Assembly (NCBI GenBank): GCA_002403445.1
Contig: DHHU01000072.1
Coordinates: forward strand, 75,072-88,751
Origin: Salinisphaeraceae bacterium UBA4764
GTDB lineage: Bacteria > Pseudomonadota > Gammaproteobacteria > Nevskiales > Salinisphaeraceae
Direction: 5' to 3'
Length of the DNA: 13,680 nucleotides
Position 1 is the stretch's first letter; every line of letters starts with the position of its first letter. Positions 7,432 through 13,680 of this stretch are shown piece after piece. The notes beneath the pieces are model-generated. The model worked only from the letters and a program-made list of their open reading frames with translations. It did no database searches and was not told the origin of the DNA. The position numbers and the translations under genes are program-made.

Positions 7432-7929
7432 TTACTCATGTATGTCAACCGGCGTGCCGACAGCCACGCGCTCAAACAGGTCGATCACATCGGCATTAGT
7501 CATGCGGATGCAACCAATCGAACCGGGTTGGCTCATGTCGATACTGTCCGGTGTGCCGTGGATGTAGATATAACGTCGCATAGTGTCGACGTTGCCAAAC
7601 CGATTCACGCCTGGCTCGCATCCGCAGAGCCAGAGGATACGTGTCAGAATCCAGTCCCGCCGCGGGCTCACGGCGGCCAACTCCGGCGAATAGATTTCGC
7701 CGGTCGGGCGCCGTCCCTTGAAGACCGTGCCAATTGGTGAGTTAGAACCAATTTTGGCGCGTATCCGATGCGCACCGCGCGGGGTCTGATGACTAGCGTT
7801 ATGTTCCCCCGCGCCACGAGCTGCGCTCGACACCGGATAAGTGCATACAGTTCCAACGCTCGTAGTCAGGATAAGCCGCTGATGGCCAAGATCGACAGTC
7901 AAACGTACGTCGGCAACTTCGTCACGCAC
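7432..7929 (-). CDS. YkuD-domain L,D-carboxypeptidase/transpeptidase without signal peptide (ElsL-like)
   Basis: A 165-residue protein made almost entirely of the YkuD catalytic domain. HGTPDS (124-129) and SIGCIRMTNADVIDLF (137-152) supply the catalytic His and Cys (Cys140). PVSSAARGAGE (32-42) and RDWILTRILWL (91-101) are also typical of this short subgroup. YkuD enzymes usually act in the periplasm on meso-diaminopimelate cross-links. This one starts directly with the first domain strand and has no signal peptide or anchor, so it should stay in the cytoplasm. Cytoplasmic YkuD proteins such as ElsL of Acinetobacter baumannii remove the terminal D-Ala from recycled muropeptides; I infer the same role here because nagZ lies 24 bp downstream. 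The GTG start at 7929 sits one base after the CYTH gene's stop, with GGTGG-type sequence upstream, suggesting coupled translation. Confidence 0.88.
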   Translation of the reverse strand: MRDEVADVRLTVDLGHQRLILTTSVGTVCTYPVSSAARGAGEHNASHQTPRGAHRIRAKIGSNSPIGTVFKGRRPTGEIYSPELAAVSPRRDWILTRILWLCGCEPGVNRFGNVDTMRRYIYIHGTPDSIDMSQPGSIGCIRMTNADVIDLFERVAVGTPVDIHE

Positions 7930-7930
7930 G

Positions 7931-8401
7931 TCACCACCAGCTCGAATATGGTGCCAATGCCAGAGCGTGGTTGTAATAGCGCTCGTCGTCGGTTACTTCC
8001 TCACCCAACCACGGTGGCTTCTCGAAATCGTCGTCGGCATGTTCGAGTTCGATCTCGGCCACGACCAAAGGTGCGTTGTCTTCTTCGAAGACATCGATCT
8101 CCCATGTGCGACCAGAATATGCGACGAAATGGCGGGTTTTTTTTATTGGCCGCGCAACGCACAGTTGATCGATCATATGGCGGGCATCGGCTAATGGGAT
8201 CTCGTATTCGTACTCAGCGCGCGTGACACCAATGTCAGCAGATTTTATATTTAAATTAGCTGAGTGGTCATCGATGCGTGCCCGAATCGACGCTGGTCCA
8301 CGACCACACAGATAGCCCTGCTCGTAGTGGCGCGAGTCATAGCTTCTTTCGCGCCATGAATCGTTCCTTATCAGAAACTTGCGTTCGATTTCCGTTGCCA
8401 T
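7931..8401 (-). CDS. CYTH-domain protein, probable triphosphate tunnel phosphatase
   Basis: A 156-residue single CYTH domain. The signature EIERKF is at 4-9. It is followed by SIRARI (38-43), the Lys of NIKSA (51-55), EYEYEIP (63-69), IKKTRHF (86-92), EIDVFE (101-106) and EIELE (116-120). These alternating charged strands line the tunnel that binds a triphosphate and divalent metal. Stand-alone bacterial members of this group have been shown to hydrolyse inorganic triphosphate, but the cellular substrate is generally unknown. Length fits the small family members. The start ATG at 8401 is immediately before EIERKF, leaving no alternative. The stop is one base from the YkuD gene's GTG, so they are almost certainly cotranscribed. 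It lies 104 bp downstream of rlmD. An adenylate cyclase role (CyaB-type) is possible but less likely. Confidence 0.92.
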   Translation of the reverse strand: MATEIERKFLIRNDSWRERSYDSRHYEQGYLCGRGPASIRARIDDHSANLNIKSADIGVTRAEYEYEIPLADARHMIDQLCVARPIKKTRHFVAYSGRTWEIDVFEEDNAPLVVAEIELEHADDDFEKPPWLGEEVTDDERYYNHALALAPYSSWW

Positions 8402-8426
8402 TTATAAACTCATTCCGGGATTCTGA

Positions 8427-8445
8427 AAATCCATTTTTTGGATTT
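8427..8445. repeat. Short AT-rich hairpin between rlmD and the CYTH gene
   Basis: AAATCCA (8427-8433) and TGGATTT (8439-8445) form a perfect 7-bp stem around a T5 loop. It lies in the 104-bp gap downstream of rlmD. It is weak in GC and lacks a following T tract on the minus strand, so it is a poor terminator, though it could attenuate read-through. Confidence 0.3.
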
Positions 8446-8505
8446 GCTCAAGTCCATAGTTTTAAGAACATGCCTTGACGTGTGCTATGGGCGCTCATTG
8501 GCGAT

Positions 8506-9867
8506 CTATGCTTGCAGGCGCTTACCGTGCGACACGCTGGATCGGTCAAGATCAAATACCGCAACCGACTCAACGTGCGCCGTATGCGGGAACATATCCG
8601 CCACGACCAAACGGCTCAAGCGATAACCGTGGATATGCTCCAGCACCCCGGCATCGCGGGCCAGCGTCGCCGGGTGGCAGCTGCAGTAGACGACCCGTCG
8701 CGCTCCGGTCGAAGCCACCAGCGACAGCACCTCGGCTGCACCCGCACGCGGGGGATCAATCACGACATGATCATAGCACCCCGCCCACTCAGGCTCATCG
8801 CCGGGCACAAACAGATTGGCATGAAAGTGACGAACATTATCGACGCTGTTGACTGACGCATTGGTACGTGCGCGCTCGACAAGCGCGGCCTCACCTTCGA
8901 TCGCCGTCACCGAGTGGGCACGCCGGGCCAACGGCACGGAGAGGTTGCCCAACCCGGCAAACAATTCCAGCACATCGTCCTCAGGCCTTATTTCCAGCGC
9001 CTCGATAATCACATCAACCAGACGTGCGTTGACCTGTCCATTGATCTGTACGAAGTCACTTGGTGCAAAAAACAGTCGGGCGTCGTGATTGGGCAGGTCA
9101 TAGTAAAGTGACGGCGAATCAAGGAGCGGTTTGATTGTGCCCTCATCCCCCGGCTGCAGATAGATTGCAAACCCAAAACGGCGACTAAACTCAAGCAGTC
9201 GTGCTTGATCGCTATCGGATGGCGGCTCCAATACCCGGAATACAAGGGCTGTAACGTTATCACCCGCGGCAACTTCGATTTGGGGGATGTGCTCACGGAT
9301 CGATAGACCATCGATGAGTCGTGCCATTTCCGTCAGGCGTTCGCCCACGTCCGGGACCAGTGTATGGCAGCGTTCGAGCTGAGCCAGAAATGACGAGCTA
9401 CGCTCGCGAAACCCGACCAACGTACCACCTTTTTTGGGGACATATTTCACCCCGAGACGTGCCCTTCGGCGATAGTACCAACCGGGACCGGTGATTGGTG
9501 GATTGACAGCCTGCGGACAAACCGCCCCGATACGTTCGAGCGCGTCGAGCACCTGGCTTTGTTTATATTGCGACTGAGCCGCAAGGCTAGCGTGCTGCAA
9601 TGCACACCCACCGCAGACACCGAAATGGGCACACCGGGGTTCGACTCGATCCGGCGACGGATCGAGAACACGGATCAAATCGGCTTGATCGTAGTTCGGT
9701 TTGCGCCGTCTAGGTTGATATTCGACACGTTCGCCCGGCAGCGCATCGCGCACGAAAACCGTTTTACCCGTCGAGTCGTGACCCACCCCCTGAGCTTTAT
9801 CGGCCAGATCCTCAATCGTGACAGTACCGCGCGGGTAGGACTTGTTACGCCGCCGGACGCGACTCAA
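8506..9867 (-). CDS. rlmD: 23S rRNA (uracil-C5)-methyltransferase RlmD (RumA)
   Basis: A 453-residue SAM-dependent enzyme that methylates U1939 (E. coli numbering) of 23S rRNA. An N-terminal TRAM RNA-binding domain (about 12-68) precedes the [4Fe-4S] cysteines C79, C85 and C88 (CAHFGVCGGC) and C167 (ERCHTL), matching the spacing known from RumA. The methyltransferase domain has the SAM loop ELFAGLGNLS (301-310), DPPRAGA (371-377), the nucleophile Cys397 in YCSCHPATLARD, and the general base Glu433 in HTAHVESV. The start is TTG at 9867: AAGG lies 7 nt upstream, the TRAM domain begins within 15 residues, and no internal ATG exists before about residue 181, so the non-ATG start is well supported. 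It lies 78 bp downstream of cysM, a neighbour pairing also seen in pseudomonads, where relA usually follows; relA is absent here. Confidence 0.96.
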   Translation of the reverse strand: MSRVRRRNKSYPRGTVTIEDLADKAQGVGHDSTGKTVFVRDALPGERVEYQPRRRKPNYDQADLIRVLDPSPDRVEPRCAHFGVCGGCALQHASLAAQSQYKQSQVLDALERIGAVCPQAVNPPITGPGWYYRRRARLGVKYVPKKGGTLVGFRERSSSFLAQLERCHTLVPDVGERLTEMARLIDGLSIREHIPQIEVAAGDNVTALVFRVLEPPSDSDQARLLEFSRRFGFAIYLQPGDEGTIKPLLDSPSLYYDLPNHDARLFFAPSDFVQINGQVNARLVDVIIEALEIRPEDDVLELFAGLGNLSVPLARRAHSVTAIEGEAALVERARTNASVNSVDNVRHFHANLFVPGDEPEWAGCYDHVVIDPPRAGAAEVLSLVASTGARRVVYCSCHPATLARDAGVLEHIHGYRLSRLVVADMFPHTAHVESVAVFDLDRSSVSHGKRLQA

Positions 9868-9945
9868 TTTGAAACCTTAATTAGTTTCTGCAAACCGCTG
9901 ATATTCCATGTTTCTAATCGATTATCTCTTAGGAGAAGACGGTTG

Positions 9946-10845
9946 TCATTCAGTTTTATCAAAGACGCCTGTCGACAGATAGCGATCACCCCGATCACAG
10001 ACAATGAAAGCTACGGTCGCGTTTTCGCTTTCGCTGGCAACGGTGAGAGCACCGAAGGCGCTGCCGCCCGATGACGGGCCGGCAAAGATGCCCTCATCAC
10101 GCGCAAGCGCTTTCATGGTCGATTCGGCCTGGCCTTGCTCAACGTTGATGATTCGGTCGATGCGATCGCGTTCAAATATTGTCGGCAGATAGGCTTCCGG
10201 CCAGGCGCGTATGCCAGGGATACGTGATTCGCCGGCGGGCTGCACGCCAATTATCTGTATATCCGGATTCTGTTCCTTGAAAAAGCGTGAACAGCCCATG
10301 ATTGTTCCAGTCGTGCCCATGGTGGCGACGAAGTGAGTGATGTTCCCGCCAGTCGCCTGCCAAATTTCCGGCGCCGTCGTCTCGTAGTGGGCGCGAGGAT
10401 TATCCGGGTTCGCGAATTGGTCGAGGACGTAGCCCTCACCGTCACGCTGCATCTGCTGCGCCAGATCGCGAGCGCCTTCCATGCCGTCGTCAGAACTTAC
10501 CGAGATAATCTCGGCACCGTAGGCACGCATCGTCGCACGGCGTTCCTCGCTGGCGGTTTCGGGCATGATCAAGCGCAGTCGATAGCCCTGCATGGCGGCA
10601 ACCATCGCCAGCGCAATGCCGGTATTCCCGCTGGTGGCTTCGATCAACGTATCGCCGGGTGCAATCTCGCCGCGCTCAGCAGCTCGCCGGATCATGCTGT
10701 AGGCCGGCCGATCCTTGACCGAACCGGCGGGATTATCCCCTTCCAGCTTGGCTAGAACCGTATTGCCTTTCGACTTGACCAATCGCCGCAGCGCCACGAA
10801 GCCGGTACCGCCAACACAATCGCTTAAACTGGCATAACGAATCAT
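9946..10845 (-). CDS. cysM: Cysteine synthase B (O-acetylserine sulfhydrylase, CysM)
   Basis: A 299-residue PLP enzyme making cysteine from O-acetylserine and sulfide or thiosulfate. The PLP lysine is Lys44 in NPAGSVKDR (38-46). The substrate loop TSGNTG is at 71-76, the phosphate-binding MGTTGT at 176-181, the PSSGG loop at 257-261, and the CysM-type C-terminus CDRGDRYLSTGVF at 283-295. RIPGIRAWP (208-216) and YLPTIF are CysM rather than CysK features. Oddly, the near-universal N-terminal GNTPLV motif reads GGTGFV (12-17): Asn, Pro and Leu are all replaced, although the rest of the fold is intact. The first ATG of the frame is used, with only GGGG immediately before it. A weak promoter-like pair lies at 10870-10899. 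Decayed insertion-sequence DNA begins 165 bp upstream. Probably transcribed with rlmD. Confidence 0.95.
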   Translation of the reverse strand: MIRYASLSDCVGGTGFVALRRLVKSKGNTVLAKLEGDNPAGSVKDRPAYSMIRRAAERGEIAPGDTLIEATSGNTGIALAMVAAMQGYRLRLIMPETASEERRATMRAYGAEIISVSSDDGMEGARDLAQQMQRDGEGYVLDQFANPDNPRAHYETTAPEIWQATGGNITHFVATMGTTGTIMGCSRFFKEQNPDIQIIGVQPAGESRIPGIRAWPEAYLPTIFERDRIDRIINVEQGQAESTMKALARDEGIFAGPSSGGSAFGALTVASESENATVAFIVCDRGDRYLSTGVFDKTE

Positions 10846-10869
10846 GCCCCAATATTACCACCGAACTTT

Positions 10870-10899
10870 ACAATACCCAGTCCAAAACACGAGGCCCAA
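10870..10899 (-). promoter_or_regulatory. Candidate promoter upstream of cysM (weak)
   Basis: On the minus strand TTGGGC (10899-10894) and TATTGT (10875-10870) are 18 nt apart, placing a start about 20 bp before the cysM ATG. The match to sigma70 consensus is poor (3/6 and 4/6), and this is only a pattern. Confidence 0.22.
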
Positions 10900-11010
10900 T
10901 CCCGCAATCGAGCCAGCGGCAACATAGGAAAACCTCGTAAGACAAACTTTATAGAACTCACCGACTCCCCCTCATAGACAAAGCATTTTGCATGGATGGT
11001 TTTACAAACC

Positions 11011-12220
11011 ATGGTGCCCTTCTCAAAATCCCCCACTGATGAGAGGCTGACGGCGAACTGGAGCCGAGGATTATTCGGTAAGTATTGTCATTGGCTGGGG
11101 CTGCTGGATTGGTTTGATGCCGCGTAGCCCGCGCCAGTTAGTGGCGCGGGCTATGACGCCTCCAAGCACGCATTATCATTGATCGTCATGTCGCACGCTG
11201 TGGGCGCAGTTTGGAAATATTCATTCGCTAAGCGCCAAAACCGGGCTTCCGGCACTGCTTAAGCTTATTTCGATACCGAGCAGCGGTGTGTTGAGCGGTT
11301 GGCTCAGTCGCATAAGCTCGGGCCCTGATCTGGCCGGGTTGGCCAATGTCCAGCGGCAACGCATCGACCGGGTAATGGCCGACATCGAGTGCACCGCCCT
11401 CACCCCAGGTATTGATACGACCCAAGTTGGGGCCGAGAAAGTCATGGCACACCCTACTTATCAAAGTGAGAATAGCTACATGCCGATGGGCGATCACCTA
11501 GCCGAAACCGGATTGATGATCGGGACACCTCTCGCCACAGCAAGGACGCCCGGCGTAGCACAAGCTGGCATTCATTCAAACCTGTGATTGCCAGCTGCCA
11601 CGAGGCATCACTTAGCCGCGAGCGGACAGCTCCGCCTTTCAAGTTGAGGCTCTCAAAGCTTGCGATGCCAAGGCAAGTTTTTTGCAAACGGGGGGTTTCC
11701 GGGATCAATGGCCCAACGCCGCGCTTGCCGGGATATTCGAAGAGGTGGTGACGCCAGGCGTAATGGCCATATCGCCAAGGCCTTGCTTAGCTTGGTAGTG
11801 GGCCATAACCATGCCAACTAATTCTTGTTCGATGCAGCTTGCATGGCGAACTGTTTACAAGCGAAGATTCATCTGAAGGGGAGCTTTGGGCTAAGTAATA
11901 TTATCGAGCTGTCCGAATCGACTATGGTCACGTACCGCCAGTCAGGCGAGGCAAACGAGAACAGGATCAAGGAACTCAACATCGGCTTTGGTCAGTTAAA
12001 GCATGTCCTGCGTCCCGTTTGACGTTAAAGCGCCCTATTAAGTCAGGTATAAGTACCCGCCTAGATTCTGCTTAAAGACTTCACGCATTCAACGTTAGGC
12101 AACGTCTGCCATTGCCATGAGATCCAGACACTGTGCCGGCAGATCTATCAGATCGCTGGCAAGACCGTCAGCCATGCCGACTAAAAAAATTCTGATATCC
12201 CGAGTGACGCCTGCATATTG
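11011..12220 (+). pseudogene. Decayed IS1380-family transposase
   Basis: No single frame is open, but joining frames restores a DDE transposase of the IS1380 type. From an ATG at 11011: ERLTAN, GLFGKYCHWLGLLDWFDAA, then an in-frame TAG (11125-11127), then SGAGYDASKHALSLIVM. After a frame change near 11230: KTGLPALLKL, GWLSRISSGPDLAGL, GIDTTQVGAEK (first catalytic Asp), then SYMPMGDHLAETGLMIG. After another change at about 11571: FIQTCDCQLPRGI, a TAG at 11613, then RADSSAFQVEALKACDAK (second Asp). Later, back in the earlier frame: GEANENRIKELNIGFGQLK (catalytic Glu), a TGA at 12020, and CRQIYQIAGKTVSHAD near the C-terminus. The total is about 400 codons, close to full length, but with at least three stops and three frame changes, so it is inactive. 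Flanking terminal inverted repeats could not be identified. The 3' limit is set by the IS30 end. Confidence 0.82.
11125..11153. repeat. Perfect 12-bp inverted repeat inside the IS1380 remnant
   Basis: TAGCCCGCGCCA (11125-11136) and TGGCGCGGGCTA (11142-11153) pair completely around GTTAG. It has no following T tract. Most of the stem is explained by codons for the transposase segment around PAP-SGAGY, so it is probably incidental, although stable in RNA. Confidence 0.5.
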
Positions 12221-12246
12221 GGCGAATTCAATGGGTCGTTGCAACA
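12221..12246 (+). repeat. Probable left terminal inverted repeat of the IS30 remnant
   Basis: The stretch includes ATTCAATGGGTCGTTGCAACA. Its reverse complement should appear at the right end as TGTTGCAACGACC; a decayed version TGTTCACGACC is at 13472 onwards, after the transposase stop. A TGTTGCA copy at 12264-12270 also pairs with TGCAACA at 12240-12246. Confidence 0.5.
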
Positions 12247-12269
12247 GACTCATCCAAAGGAAATGTTGC

Positions 12270-13440
12270 ATGAGACGAGAACGAGGCTGGGCTTAGGCCC
12301 CAACCGGCAGGGTACGGCTGCATTCGTCAGGCCGGTCGGGCGTCAATCACCTAGATACCAAATGGGCGTTTTGGCAACGCATTGCCAAGGGAGTGCCGAG
12401 TGAGATCGCGGCAGTAGCATGCCGCCTATCCGTTTGGCGCCACGGTCGGCCCTTTATGTGACGTTGGCCGAGCGTGAATAATTGGAACTGTTGAAGGCTC
12501 AGCATCACGGCGTTCGTGACATCGCATGGTTGGGACGTTCTCCGTCGACAGCCTCACTTGAACTGCGGCACAAGGCGGCAACTCGCAATGGTCAATTGCC
12601 TTATCAAACAACCGTTGTTCAATGGAAAGCGGAACCCGCAGCCAAGCACCTTAAGACGTTCCGGCTTGCCGCGAACGATTCACTGCGCATCTATGTCCAG
12701 GGTCGGCTTGGTAGGAGCCGGAACAGATCAGTCGTTGATCACACCTCGATTACCCGGAGAATGAGGCGATGCGGATTGCGCACGAAACTATCGACCGGAC
12801 GCTCTACATCCAGGACCGGGGCGCATTACGGTGCGCCCCGTCGGCGTGCTTGCGCCCGGGGAGAACGCTTTGACTGCCCTGGGCACGGCACCAGAACCGG
12901 GGCAAGTCGTTCATTACGCCCGTGGTGATGATCAGCGAACGCCCGGCCGAGGTCGCCGACAACGCCGTGCCGGGGCATTGGGAAGGTGACATCCTAACGG
13001 GCCTGAAAAGTTCGGCCATCGGCACGTAGATCGAACGGCACCCCCCGATTTACGATCCTGCTGCCCCTGCCGCCCGTGGCTGGACACGGCACCGAGGCAT
13101 TAGGGGTGCCATCGCCGCCAAGCTCACGAAGGTGACCAATCCACTACGCAAGGTTCTGACATGCGGCCAAGGCGCCGAAATGATGGATGATCGGCAATTC
13201 CGCCTCGATACTGGGTTAGCACTCTACTTCTGTGATTCGCTAATTTCCTGGCAACGCGGCTCCAACGAGAATACCGAGGGCCTGTCGCACCAATTCTTAC
13301 CGAAAGGCAAGGACATCAGCCGCAATAACGAATACGAACTCGATGCGGTGGCTGACACGCTCAACAACCGACCGCGCAAGGCACTTGACTGGAAAACGCC
13401 AATGGAAGCGTTCGATAACCTTCTATACTTGACACGATAG
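12270..13440 (+). pseudogene. Decayed IS30-family transposase
   Basis: Frames joined in order give an almost complete IS30 transposase. From an ATG at 12270, with a TAG at 12294, comes GVNHLDTK then FWQRIAKGVPSEIAAVA. After a frame change: LTLAERE, a TAA at 12479, then LLKAQHHGVRDIAWLGRSPS (the helix-turn-helix), then KAATRNGQLPYQTTVVQWKAE. Another frame follows from about 12715: EPEQISR, a TGA, then NEAMRIAHETIDRTLYIQ, another TGA, GKSFITPVVMISERPAE and VPGHWEGD (first catalytic Asp), and a TAG at 13027. A short stretch in another frame reads LLPLPPVAGHGTEAL. The last frame, to 13440, has LTCGQGAEM, DTGLALYFCD, WQRGSNENTEGL (catalytic Glu) and NNRPRKALDWKTPMEAF. The usual TWDQG is TCGQG, so the second catalytic Asp is also lost. 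At least five stops plus several frame changes make it inactive. Confidence 0.85.
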
Positions 13441-13471
13441 ACGGTATTTCAAAGACTCCTTGTACCTAAAT

Positions 13472-13487
13472 TGTTCACGACCACGAA
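13472..13487 (+). repeat. Probable degraded right end of the IS30 remnant
   Basis: TGTTCACGACCACGAA lies 32 bp after the transposase stop and resembles the complement of the left end (TGTTGCAACGACC) with two bases missing. The match is short and partly eroded. Confidence 0.35.
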
Positions 13488-13680
13488 GTACTGTCAGGCT
13501 TTAGCGGTTTTGTGACAACCTAGCGCAAGCGCATCATTCACCCAACAGATCCGCGCTGAAACCGCGACGGGCGAACTGTGCGCTGATATTCCAGAGGGCC
13601 CCGTTAGAGTCCATTCAGGCTGGCGACTTTCTCATTCTTCGGCCGAGATTGCAGTAGTGAAACCGGCCCTAGGCGATCAT
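13488..13680. other. Right-edge segment with no recognised gene
   Basis: Both strands are interrupted by stops within short distances and no family motif was recognised. The plus strand keeps one frame open from about 13516 to the edge (reading FTQQIRAETATGELCADIPE), and the minus strand has a short MDSNGALWNISAQFARRG stretch. Either could be a trace of the IS1380 3' flank, a third element, or the interrupted host gene, but none of these is supported. Confidence 0.3.

Larger units (their letters stand above)
12221..13487 (+). mobile_element. IS30-family insertion sequence remnant
   Basis: The element is delimited by a left end at about 12221-12246 (containing GGGTCGTTGCAACA) and a partly matching, degraded right end at about 13472-13487 (TGTTCACGACC). 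It encloses a broken IS30-type transposase in the plus orientation. The size of about 1.27 kb is normal for the family. The ends are assigned from memory of IS30-type termini and from their position relative to the transposase, so exact boundaries are uncertain by some tens of bases. Confidence 0.65.

Noticed and set aside
11125..11153. A strong hairpin read as a transcription terminator or small RNA
   Set aside because: There is no T tract, and the stem mostly reflects codons of the decayed transposase.
11228..11497. A minus-strand 89-codon frame in the insertion-sequence region
   Set aside because: It lies opposite the plus-strand transposase motifs and shows no domain; it is a shadow of that remnant.
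11288..11587. A 99-codon frame as a stand-alone protein
   Set aside because: It is the middle segment of the IS1380 transposase, with matching parts before and after in other frames.
11825..12022. A 65-codon frame as a small gene
   Set aside because: It contains the ENRIKEL catalytic segment of the same IS1380 transposase remnant.
13132..13440. An open 102-codon frame that could be called as a small gene
   Set aside because: It is the C-terminal part of the broken IS30 transposase; homologous segments continue upstream in other frames.
1..13680. CRISPR array, tRNA or rRNA genes, toxin-antitoxin or phage-defence modules
   Set aside because: No spaced direct repeats, no tRNA or rRNA-like sequence, and no recognisable defence or toxin domains were seen on either strand.

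Overview
The window looks like chromosomal DNA from a gammaproteobacterium of moderately high GC. The evidence is the mix of housekeeping genes: a LolC/LolE-type permease next to mfd, the CysM-type cysteine synthase next to RlmD, a Pseudomonas-like S-methyl-5'-thioinosine phosphorylase, NagZ, and a small YkuD-domain protein without a signal peptide. I cannot name the genus.

Layout. Positions 1-140 hold the 5' end of a lipoprotein-releasing permease gene (minus strand), divergent from mfd (256-3780, plus). Mfd converges on a small unrecognised gene (3811-4155, minus). That gene is divergent from a SpoIIAA/STAS-like gene (4295-4669, plus). From 10845 down to 4766 every gene is on the minus strand, in transcription order cysM, rlmD, a CYTH-domain phosphatase gene, a YkuD L,D-carboxypeptidase/transpeptidase gene, nagZ, a 270-bp gap with a 14-bp palindrome, a hypoxanthine phosphoribosyltransferase gene and mtiP. 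From 11011 to about 13490 there is no intact gene, only two abutting decayed insertion sequences on the plus strand: an IS1380-family remnant (11011 to about 12220) and an IS30-family remnant (about 12221 to about 13487). Both have several stops and frame changes. The last ~190 bases carry nothing I recognise.

How the genes work together. The phosphoribosyltransferase and mtiP share a GTGA stop/start overlap. MtiP releases hypoxanthine from methylthioinosine and the phosphoribosyltransferase turns hypoxanthine into IMP, so the pair forms a two-step salvage route. The CYTH, YkuD and nagZ genes are packed within 25 bp of each other. NagZ is a cytoplasmic murein-recycling enzyme, and the YkuD protein has no signal peptide, so it may be a cytoplasmic L,D-carboxypeptidase of the ElsL type in the same pathway.

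I did not find a clearly new multi-gene system. The most useful points are the inferred recycling and salvage pairings, unusual motif residues in CysM and NagZ, and two insertion-sequence fossils whose reading frames can be pieced together across lesions.
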